Source of the DNA: an uncultured Collinsella sp.
Lineage (GTDB): Bacteria; Actinomycetota; Coriobacteriia; Coriobacteriales; Coriobacteriaceae
Assembly: GCA_900549715.1 (NCBI GenBank)
Contig: URPK01000004.1
Coordinates: 1 to 64,000 of the forward strand
Length of the DNA stretch: 64,000 nt
Reading direction: 5' to 3'
Shown: one piece after another, positions 33,324-41,863 of the stretch
How positions within the stretch are numbered: position 1 is the first letter of the stretch
How the letters are laid out: each line of letters begins with the position of its first letter
The notes under the pieces: generated by a model
Told to the model about the DNA's origin: nothing
The model's input: the letters and a program-made list of their open reading frames with translations, nothing else
Database searches by the model: none
Made by a program: the position numbers and the translations under genes

Positions 33324-34759
33324 TACATGCCCTCGTCGGCAGACATACTGCCCGAATCCGCGCTGAAGCCGCCGTCAGCCGTTGCGTCCGCTCCGGTGTC
33401 CATGACGAGGGTGTCGCCATCGCGCAGCTTGGTAACCGGCACGTTGGGGTTGATCTCGTTGCCCTGGTCGTCGCGCTTGACCTGCGTCTTGCCGACTACG
33501 GCTTCGTTGTCGTTTTGCGTCACGACGGCCACCTTCACGCGATGGGTTTGCTTGCCCTCGTCATCGGTTGCCACGTTGACGTAATAGTGTTCGCCGTCTT
33601 CGGTCATGAGCGCCATCGTCGGCACCATCACCACGTCGTCGAGCTGCTCGGTCACCACCGATACCTCGGCCGTCATGCCCGGCTTCAGGCGCGCGTCGGG
33701 CGCCTCGATGAGGATGTCGACGTTAAAGGTTACGTTGCCGCCGCCACCGTTGGCGGCGTCGGAGTTTGCCACCGAAGCGATGGCCGTAACGGTTCCCTGG
33801 CTCACGATATCGGGAAACGCGGGATACGTGGCGTTGGCGCTCTGCCCAACGGCGATCTTGGCGATGTCCTTTTCGCCCACTTGCACGGTCACCTTCATCT
33901 TGGACAGGTCGGCGATCTGCATGCACTGCTTGCCGCCGCTCGTATCGCTTTCGCCCATGATCATGCCGCTTGTTACCGTGGCGCCCACCTTGGCGTTGAG
34001 CTCCACGATGCTGCCCGAGCTCGGGGCCGTGACCGTACGGCTGGCGGCCTTGGCGTTCGCCTGATCGAGGTTTGCCTGGGCCGATGCGAGGCTGCGCTGC
34101 GCGGCCGATATGGCGTTCGTGTCCGCTGATGCGGCGGAGATGCCAGCCGCTGCGGAAGCTCCGTCGACGTCCGTCGTTGGGGTGGCCTGCGCGGCAGCTG
34201 CGGCTTTCTGCGCGTTGGTGAGGTCTTCCTGAGCGGCTGCAACTGCACGCTGCGCCTCGGCAACGTTGCGATCGAGCTCGTCGTTTTTAATGGTCATAAG
34301 CACGTCGCCCTCGTTGACGGATTGGCCTGCCTGCACGTTGATCGAATCGACCGTGCCGTCAACAGAAGGGGAGACCACTGAGGACGAAATTGGTTTGAGC
34401 TGGCCTTTCGCCTCGACCGTTGTGGTAAACGTGCCCTCGGTCACCATGTCGGTCACAGGTCCGCAAGCGCCCTGTGGCTGCGCGTCGATAACCAGGGTTG
34501 CGACAATGGCAATGAGCGCGATGGCACCCACGACGCCGGCGGTAATACCGCGTCGAATCAGCTTTTTGCGTTGACGTTCGTCACGCTTTGCCTTGAGCTT
34601 TGCATAGGCTTCTTCATCGGAGATATCGGTCGAATCGTCGAGACTCGTTTGGGGCTGCTTGGTGTCTGCAGCGCTGATAATCGGCAGGGTCTCGGTGGCA
34701 TCTTGGGGCATGCGATCGGAATCGTCAGGACCCGGATTGATCGTGGGGACCTTGGACAT
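33323..34759 (-). CDS. Efflux periplasmic-adaptor-type protein (HlyD/MacA family)
   Basis: A 478-residue membrane-fusion protein. A long charged cytoplasmic N-terminus of about 68 residues is followed by one membrane helix (GITAGVVGAIALIAIVATLV). Then come the biotinyl-lipoyl half (GQLKPISSSVVSPSVDG), an alanine/glutamine-rich coiled-coil hairpin (about residues 165-245), the second lipoyl half (SRTVTAPSSGSIVELNAKVG) and a beta-barrel domain. The C-terminus is an acidic, glycine/serine-rich tail. AAAGGAG lies before ATG 34759. In a Gram-positive cell it would span the wall space; it forms an operon with the ATPase and permease. Confidence 0.9.
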   Translation of the reverse strand: MSKVPTINPGPDDSDRMPQDATETLPIISAADTKQPQTSLDDSTDISDEEAYAKLKAKRDERQRKKLIRRGITAGVVGAIALIAIVATLVIDAQPQGACGPVTDMVTEGTFTTTVEAKGQLKPISSSVVSPSVDGTVDSINVQAGQSVNEGDVLMTIKNDELDRNVAEAQRAVAAAQEDLTNAQKAAAAAQATPTTDVDGASAAAGISAASADTNAISAAQRSLASAQANLDQANAKAASRTVTAPSSGSIVELNAKVGATVTSGMIMGESDTSGGKQCMQIADLSKMKVTVQVGEKDIAKIAVGQSANATYPAFPDIVSQGTVTAIASVANSDAANGGGGNVTFNVDILIEAPDARLKPGMTAEVSVVTEQLDDVVMVPTMALMTEDGEHYYVNVATDDEGKQTHRVKVAVVTQNDNEAVVGKTQVKRDDQGNEINPNVPVTKLRDGDTLVMDTGADATADGGFSADSGSMSADEGM

Positions 34760-34793
34760 AGCGTCTCCTTTATCGATATGGCTCCGATAAGTA

Positions 34794-34823
34794 TATACGC
34801 CCGTCGCGATAGGCGGGCGTATA
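34794..34823. repeat. Hairpin between the L,D-transpeptidase and efflux genes
   Basis: A perfect ten-base inverted repeat TATACGCCCG / CGGGCGTATA encloses ten bases. It lies after the leftward transpeptidase gene and before the adaptor gene. No T-run follows on the leftward strand, so it is a weak terminator or an mRNA-stability element. TATACT on the leftward strand next to it may be the efflux operon -10 box. Confidence 0.5.
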
Positions 34824-34891
34824 GAAGTTGCGGATGACGGTACTGTAAGTTTTGTCGCCGTGCTGTTTACTTGTTGTAGACGTTAGCTGCG

Positions 34892-36607
34892 TTACGAGTG
34901 CACGACCACGCAGAGGCCGACTTTGATGCGCTCGTGGAGCGACTTGGCATCGGCCAGACGCAGGTTGATACAACCGTGGCTACCGCACCACTTGTACGAT
35001 TCGGCGTTATCGAAACTCGAATCGTTTTGCCAGGTGGCGTCGTGGAATCCGACCATATTGCCCTCAAACGGCATCCAGTAGCTAACCGGGCTCTCGTATT
35101 TGGGCTTGCCGGTCTCGGGGTGCTTGGCACCGATGAGTTTGCTGGCGCCATCGTTGCTGTTGATCTGCCATACGCCCTCGGGGGTGGCGTCTTCGCCCGG
35201 TTTGCCGGAAATAAAGTTGGCCTCCCACACAATATTGCCGCTCTCGTCGTAGTAGCGCGCGTGCTGCTCGGACAGATCGACATCGACGTATGCCTTCCAG
35301 TCAGGCTCTCCCTTTGCGGTAAAGGTGTCGGCCTTCTGGGAGTACTTGATATCGATTTCGCCGGTCTGCTTGTTGTTAATGGCGTCTTCGACCTGCTTGG
35401 CGAGCGAGGTACTGTCGATGGACCAACCAAAGTCGCCGCCTTCGACGGCGCACTGCTTGCCATCGGCGCGCGTCCACCAGCGAGTGGAGCCCACGGTATT
35501 AAAGCCGTTGGCGAGCTCGGCTGCCCAGCTGCTGATCTGCGACGTATCGAGCGTGGGGTTGGCCGGATCGGCAAAGCTGATCCACTGCAACACGGAGCTG
35601 CCATCAACCTTGCCGGCATCCTCGCCGTTGAGCTTGAGGGTCACGTTGACGCCCAAGAAGTTGTTGGCGGCATCGCATGCGGCCTGAATCTGATCATCGG
35701 TCAGCGTTCCATTGAGCGGCTCATAGGCATCGTTGCCGAGCTTGGAAAGATCTACGGTCTCGGCCAGCGAGGCAAGCTCGAGCTCGGCATACTTAATGAC
35801 ATGCTCGCGGTTGAGTTTTTCGTTGGAGCGCGCCTTCTCGACGGTAAACTTGCCGGCCTGCTCGTCATAGGAGCTATTGGCCTCGAACGCGCCCGAACGC
35901 CCCTCGTTAAACTCGTCGATGGCGGCGCCCAGATCCTTCTCAAACTGCTTTTGGTCAAAGGTGTCGGAGAGCATGGACAGGTCGACGTCTTGATCAAGAT
36001 CGACTTCGTTGGAGCTAGCGGTTGTTTTGGTCTTGCCGCTTAAGGATTCTACAAGGCGAACCGGCCATACAATGGCTTCGTTGCGGCTGATAATCTCTTT
36101 TGCGGCAGCTTCGCCGTCGACAATGGGCTCATCGGACTCGGGCTGATAGGTCCAGCTAAAATCATCGCCTGTCACGGTGAGCTTATAGTGCTTCCAAGCC
36201 GAGTTGACCTTGGTGGCGGCAGACGAAGCGTTGGAGAACGAGACATCGACGCCGGCGATAGTGGTGTTGGGGTAGGCTACCTGCGAAAACGCTACAACGC
36301 CTACGATATAGACAATGACGATAAGACCCAGAACGACAAAGAGCGTCGTCTTTTTGCCCGACTTATTGTTCTCGGTGGGTTTGCGTGCTGGGCCGCGATC
36401 GCCTCGAGCGTGCGTGGGGGGCTGCTTGGGCGCATTGCCATTTGCCTGGCGCTGCTGATGCTGCTTGTTCGGACGTTGGGAAACGTTTGCCGCACCTCGC
36501 TGCTGACCGCGGCTCGGCGCGATAGGACGCGGCGACTGAACGCCGCCGGTGTGCCTGCTCGGCTGCTGCGGATCGGGAATCAGTTGAGTTCGATCGTTTT
36601 GCGACAT
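34892..36607 (-). CDS. L,D-transpeptidase (YkuD domain) with peptidoglycan-binding-like repeats
   Basis: A 571-residue, single-pass membrane protein that should cross-link peptidoglycan. The cytoplasmic N-terminus (about 85 residues) is glutamine/proline/arginine-rich, followed by the helix FVVLGLIVIVYIVGVVAF. The extracellular part has two alpha/beta regions of the type found before YkuD domains, for example EKARSNEKLNREHVIKYAELELA, and then the C-terminal YkuD domain with the catalytic motif GSHGCINLRLADA near residue 550. Two ATGs are close; AAGGA is too near the first (36616) but ten bases from the second (36607), which is chosen. It is a single leftward gene between the efflux operon and serine dehydratase. 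Confidence 0.9.
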   Translation of the reverse strand: MSQNDRTQLIPDPQQPSRHTGGVQSPRPIAPSRGQQRGAANVSQRPNKQHQQRQANGNAPKQPPTHARGDRGPARKPTENNKSGKKTTLFVVLGLIVIVYIVGVVAFSQVAYPNTTIAGVDVSFSNASSAATKVNSAWKHYKLTVTGDDFSWTYQPESDEPIVDGEAAAKEIISRNEAIVWPVRLVESLSGKTKTTASSNEVDLDQDVDLSMLSDTFDQKQFEKDLGAAIDEFNEGRSGAFEANSSYDEQAGKFTVEKARSNEKLNREHVIKYAELELASLAETVDLSKLGNDAYEPLNGTLTDDQIQAACDAANNFLGVNVTLKLNGEDAGKVDGSSVLQWISFADPANPTLDTSQISSWAAELANGFNTVGSTRWWTRADGKQCAVEGGDFGWSIDSTSLAKQVEDAINNKQTGEIDIKYSQKADTFTAKGEPDWKAYVDVDLSEQHARYYDESGNIVWEANFISGKPGEDATPEGVWQINSNDGASKLIGAKHPETGKPKYESPVSYWMPFEGNMVGFHDATWQNDSSFDNAESYKWCGSHGCINLRLADAKSLHERIKVGLCVVVHS

Positions 36608-36716
36608 CGTATGCATATCCTTCGGATTTCGCCTTGCGGCTCATCGTGTTTTTACTGGGCTTGCATTATAGCGATTACCCAGTTGTTTGTGGTATGGAAA
36701 CGGTGGCATTCAAAAG

Positions 36717-36738
36717 AGGTGGGACATTTGTCCCACCT
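36717..36738 (-). terminator. Terminator hairpin after the serine dehydratase gene
   Basis: A perfect ten-base stem AGGTGGGACA / TGTCCCACCT has a two-base loop. On the leftward strand it is followed by CTTTTG, and it lies just after the dehydratase stop. The GGGAC/GTCCC core recurs in several other intergenic hairpins of this window. Confidence 0.65.
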
Positions 36739-36756
36739 TCGAGTCTTTCTTTGTCG

Positions 36757-38364
36757 CTATCCGCGCACACCGCATTTTGCACAGGCCGAAAGTGCGGCCG
36801 GAGCCTGCGCGATGCCACCCTTTGCCGTCTCGCGCAGCGTGGCCGGCAACGCGTGGCCCACGGAGAGCATGACGTGCGCCATCTGGTCAAACGGCACCAG
36901 GCTCTTGATACCGGCAAGTGCAAGCTGCGCCGAGCTAAATGCCGCGGCCACGCCGATGGCATTGCGGTTTTGGCACGGCACCTCCACGAGGCCGCCCACC
37001 GGGTCGCAGACCAGGCCCAGCAGGTTGCTCAGGGCGATGGAGCTGGCGTCGAGTGCCTGCTCAGGCGTGCCTCCGAGCATCTGCACCAGCGCGGCGGCGG
37101 CCATGGCGGCCGCGCTTCCCACCTCGGCTTGGCATCCGCCCTCGGCGCCGGCGACGCAGGCGCTCGTGGTGAGGTTGAGGCCGATGGCGGCGGCGCAGTA
37201 GAGGGCGTCCATGACTTGCTCATCGTCCAGTTGCAGATGGTCGGCGAGCGCCAGCACGCAGCCGGGCACGACGCCTGCGGAGCCGGCCGTGGGGGCGGCG
37301 ACGATCACTCCCATTGTGGCGGAGCGCTCAAGGACAGCCATGGCGCGGGCCACGGCATCGGTCTGGACGGCGCCCATCAGGCTTACGCTCAAGTCGTTGC
37401 GGCCGGTGGCATCAACGAGCTTGGCCTCGCCGCCGATAAGCCCGCCGAGCGAGCGCTGAGGATTGGCGATGGGGGCCGTGGTCTCCTCGCGCATGACGTC
37501 GAGCACGCGGCGCATGGCGGCGACGGCGTGGGCCTCGCCGGTCAGGCGCGCCTCGCGCAGGGCCATGACGGCGCCGATGCTGAGTCCCCGTTCCTCGCAC
37601 GCATCGAGCAGCTGCTCGCCGTCGTCGAAGATTTCCTTTGCTGAGACGCCGGGGGAGAGCGACGAGGCAGAACCGGGGAGCTCGATAAAGGTCGCGTAAT
37701 CGACATTGTCGAGCTTGCGCAGCATCGGGACGACGGTGTCGTCGGGTGCGCCGTCGGTCTCAAAGACGGAGTAGGCCTGGCCGCCCACCTCGGTGCGGTA
37801 GGTGCGGCAGAAGGCGATGTTCACGTGTACGTAGGCGAGCAGGTTCGTGAGCGCGGCGAGCACGCCGGGAACATCCTGGTGCGCCACGAAGAGCGTGGAG
37901 TACATGCCCGAGATGTCGACGCCGACGCCGTTAATGCGGCTGATGCGCATCTTGCCGCCGCCCAGGCTTTCACCGCGGACCTGTGCCGTGGCTCCCGTGT
38001 CGTCGACCATGTCGATGTCGACGGTGTTGGGGTGGATGGAGGCGTCGTCGCCCTTAATTTCAAAGTGATATTCGAGGCCCTGCTCGCGTGCGAGGTTGAA
38101 GGCCTGCTTGATGTTTTCATCATCGGTGTCGAGGCCTAGGATGCCCGCGACGAGTGCACGATCGGTGCCGTGGCCGCGGTAGGTGTGGGCAAAGGAGTTC
38201 CACAGGCCAAAGGTGACCTTGGTGATGCGGCCTTCCAACAGGCTGGCGGCAACTTGGGCGCAGCGCAGGGCGCCGGCGGTGTGCGATGAGCTGGGGCCGA
38301 CCATGACGGGCCCCAAGATCTCGAATGCCGAGGTCGTAGCTAGTGTTTGCGGCTTGCCTGCCAT
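36757..38364 (-). CDS. sdaA: One-chain L-serine ammonia-lyase (iron-sulfur type)
   Basis: This enzyme deaminates serine to pyruvate and ammonia. The 535-residue protein joins the two subunits found apart in many Firmicutes: a beta part first (FEILGPVMVGPSSSHTAGA and an ACT-like region with HQDVPGVLAALTNLLA), then an alpha part (AAPTAGSAGVVPGCVLALADH, ACVAGAEGGCQAEVGSA, CDPVGGLVEVPCQNRN). The cysteines of the last two segments are the usual 4Fe-4S ligands. CAGGAG lies seven bases before the ATG. A long inverted repeat begins 25 bases upstream of the start. Confidence 0.94.
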   Translation of the reverse strand: MAGKPQTLATTSAFEILGPVMVGPSSSHTAGALRCAQVAASLLEGRITKVTFGLWNSFAHTYRGHGTDRALVAGILGLDTDDENIKQAFNLAREQGLEYHFEIKGDDASIHPNTVDIDMVDDTGATAQVRGESLGGGKMRISRINGVGVDISGMYSTLFVAHQDVPGVLAALTNLLAYVHVNIAFCRTYRTEVGGQAYSVFETDGAPDDTVVPMLRKLDNVDYATFIELPGSASSLSPGVSAKEIFDDGEQLLDACEERGLSIGAVMALREARLTGEAHAVAAMRRVLDVMREETTAPIANPQRSLGGLIGGEAKLVDATGRNDLSVSLMGAVQTDAVARAMAVLERSATMGVIVAAPTAGSAGVVPGCVLALADHLQLDDEQVMDALYCAAAIGLNLTTSACVAGAEGGCQAEVGSAAAMAAAALVQMLGGTPEQALDASSIALSNLLGLVCDPVGGLVEVPCQNRNAIGVAAAFSSAQLALAGIKSLVPFDQMAHVMLSVGHALPATLRETAKGGIAQAPAALSACAKCGVRG

Positions 38365-38388
38365 ATGCGCTCCTGTTCTATCCCGTCG

Positions 38389-38497
38389 TTCCGAGGGCTT
38401 TGGTATTTGGTCGCCTGCTCTACAGTCCTGGCTCGCACGGAGGCCACATTAAGTGGCCTCCGGCTCGTGCGGAACTCGCGATCGACCAAATACCAAA
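38389..38497. repeat. Long nested inverted repeat upstream of the serine dehydratase
   Basis: Perfect 25-base arms lie at 38389-38413 and 38473-38497. Inside the 59-base spacer is a second hairpin (38439-38461; GGAGGCCAC ATTAA GTGGCCTCC), flanked by a further CGCACG / CGTGCG pair. The whole unit would fold as a long stem with a second stem at its tip. The remaining part of 38365-38674 holds the metK terminator and no gene. Confidence 0.9.
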
Positions 38498-38604
38498 GCC
38501 CTCGGAACTTAGGATACATGGTAGGGGCACGCTTGCTGCAAAATTCATCAGCTGGGAACCTATTCTGCGTCCCAGGTCGGCTCATCTTCACCACCGATTA
38601 ATAA

Positions 38605-38637
38605 AAAAGAGGTACCGGTTGGTCCGGTACCTCTTTT
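38605..38637 (-). terminator. Rho-independent terminator after metK
   Basis: A perfect fourteen-base stem AAAAGAGGTACCGG / CCGGTACCTCTTTT has a five-base loop. On the leftward strand the stem runs into TTTATT. It lies 38 bases after the metK stop. Confidence 0.93.
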
Positions 38638-38674
38638 GGTGCGTTTCGATTTGGCTGTAGCTTTTGCCGCTAGC

Positions 38675-39955
<1,281 letters not shown>

Positions 39956-40176
39956 GATTGTCCTTTCAAAAACGTGTCCCGGCGACCGTTACCATTCCGA
40001 CGGGCTCTCTATGCAAGGGCACATCATAGCGCGTAAATCAAACATTCACACCCTTTCCGCACCTACTCATTTAAGTCTGTCCCCAATGAGTGGGTCGGTG
40101 CCCTTTGTGCGGAGGTGGGCATTGTTGCTTTATACTAATGCGGTTAGACATCCATCCTGCAATCGAGGAGATTTCC

Positions 40177-41652
40177 ATGGCATCAGACGTTCGCGTCCGC
40201 TTTGCACCCTCACCGACGGGCAAGCTGCACATCGGTGGCGCCCGCACCGCTATCTATAACTGGGCTTTCGCCCGTGCAAACGGTGGCACGTTCATCCTGC
40301 GTATCGACGACACCGACCCCACCCGCTCTACCGACGAGAACACGCAGATTATCCTGCGCGCCATGCGTTGGCTGGGCCTGGACTGGGACGAGGGTCCCGA
40401 GGTGGGCGGCGATTTTGGCCCCTACGCCCAGACCGAGCGCCTGGACCTGTACAAGCAGGCCGCCCAGAAGCTTTGGGACGAGGGTAAGGCCTATCCCTGC
40501 TTCTGCACCAAGGAGCAGCTCGACGCCGATCGCAAGGCCGCGCAGGAGCGCAAGGACCCCTTCCAGGGCTATCAGCGCCGTTGCCGCGATCTTGATCCCG
40601 AGGAGGCCCGCCGCCGCATCGAGGCCGGCGAGTCCTACGTTCTGCGCATCAAGGTGCCCGAGGATCGCGGCGACGTCGTCATCCACGACGCCGTCCACGG
40701 CGAGGTGACCTTCGACGCCAAGGAGCTCGACGACTTCGTCATCTTCCGCTCCGACGGCACGCCTACGTACAACTTCGCGACCGTCGTCGACGACGCCATG
40801 ATGAAGATCACCCATGTCATCCGCGGCGACGACCACCTGTCCAACACCCCGCGCCAGGTCATGGTCTACGAGGCCCTCGGCGCGCCCGTGCCCACGTTCG
40901 CCCACATCTCCATGATCCTGGGCGCCGACGGCAAGAAGCTCTCCAAGCGCCACGGTGCTACCTCGGTGGAGGAGTACCGCGACGCCGGCTACCTGTCCGA
41001 CGCCTTCGTCAACTACTTGGCGCTGCTCGGCTGGTCGCTCGACGGCGAGACCACGATCATCCCGCGCGATGTCCTGGCCAGTAAGTTCTCGCTCGACCGC
41101 ATCTCCAAGAATCCGGCGACCTTTGACCCCAAGAAGCTCGACTGGGTCAATGCCGAGTACATCAACGGCATGTCCGATGCTCAGTTTGCCGACGAGATCA
41201 TGGTCCCCGAGCTGCACGAGGCGGGTCTCATCGAGGGTAATGTCGAGTACGGCGAGGATTGGATCGACGCGCTTGCCGCCATTGTCAAGCCGCGCACCAA
41301 GATGCCGGCCGACGCCGTGACCGTCGCCGCCCCCATCTTCGCTACGGCCGAGACGCTCGAGTATGACGAGAAGTCCGTCAACAAGGGCCTTGCCAAGGAA
41401 GGCATGGGTGCCATTCTGGATGCCGCCAAGGCCGCGCTCGAGGGCGTGGACGAGTGGACGGCTGCCAACATCGACGCCGCGCTTGAGCCGCTGCCCGAGC
41501 AGATGGACCTTAAGAAGCGCGTGGTCTTCCAGGCTGTGCGCGTCGCCGTCTGCGGCAACATGGTGAGCCCTCCGCTGGGCGAGACCATGGCACTTGTCGG
41601 CCGCGACGACTGCCTGGCGCGCATCGATCGCGCCCGTACGATGGCGCTGTAA
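40177..41652 (+). CDS. gltX: Glutamyl-tRNA synthetase
   Basis: The 491-residue class I synthetase charges tRNA-Glu. It shows RFAPSPTGKLHIGGARTAIYN with the HIGH-type signature, LRIDDTDPTRS, a zinc-region-like CFCTKEQLD, and KKLSKRHGATS with the KMSKS-type loop. GAGGAG lies six bases before ATG 40177; the in-frame extension upstream has no ribosome site. TATACT (40131-40136) is a plausible -10 box but the -35 is unclear. The product also supplies glutamyl-tRNA for tetrapyrrole synthesis if that route is used. Confidence 0.96.
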   Translation: MASDVRVRFAPSPTGKLHIGGARTAIYNWAFARANGGTFILRIDDTDPTRSTDENTQIILRAMRWLGLDWDEGPEVGGDFGPYAQTERLDLYKQAAQKLWDEGKAYPCFCTKEQLDADRKAAQERKDPFQGYQRRCRDLDPEEARRRIEAGESYVLRIKVPEDRGDVVIHDAVHGEVTFDAKELDDFVIFRSDGTPTYNFATVVDDAMMKITHVIRGDDHLSNTPRQVMVYEALGAPVPTFAHISMILGADGKKLSKRHGATSVEEYRDAGYLSDAFVNYLALLGWSLDGETTIIPRDVLASKFSLDRISKNPATFDPKKLDWVNAEYINGMSDAQFADEIMVPELHEAGLIEGNVEYGEDWIDALAAIVKPRTKMPADAVTVAAPIFATAETLEYDEKSVNKGLAKEGMGAILDAAKAALEGVDEWTAANIDAALEPLPEQMDLKKRVVFQAVRVAVCGNMVSPPLGETMALVGRDDCLARIDRARTMAL

Positions 41653-41675
41653 TCGCTGCGCAAACGTATGTATCC

Positions 41676-41709
41676 GAGCCCCGTTCACTCAGAGCGGGGC
41701 TCTTGTTTC
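41676..41709 (+). terminator. Rho-independent terminator after gltX
   Basis: The stem GAGCCCCG / CGGGGCTC with an eleven-base loop is followed by TTGTTTC. Confidence 0.85.
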
Positions 41710-41730
41710 TGTACCGATGAGTGGGTTGCT

Positions 41731-41830
41731 GGGACAAAATAATCAGTAGTGTTTGTCCCATGTTCGAGTGACGCAACAAGCTCGACACTCGTATCGGCCA
41801 TGGGACAAACTCTACTGATTATTTTGTCCC
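41731..41830. repeat. Long inverted repeat between gltX and priA
   Basis: Thirty-two-base arms lie at 41731-41762 and 41799-41830, identical but for one base, around a 36-base spacer. The arms begin and end with GGGACAAA and CCCATG; the spacer contains CGAGTG / CACTCG, which can extend the fold. It ends 33 bases before the priA start. Confidence 0.93.
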
Positions 41831-41863
41831 ACCCCTTTCAGGTCCGTTCGTTAGAGGTGGTGT

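Noticed and set aside
39956..40150. SAM riboswitch ahead of metK
   Set aside because: No SAM-I/II-like stem pattern or terminator is seen in the leader; only a good ribosome site.
40085..41727. Shared ten-base word ATGAGTGGGT before gltX and after gltX
   Set aside because: A single ten-base match with no extension on either side is too weak to call a repeat.
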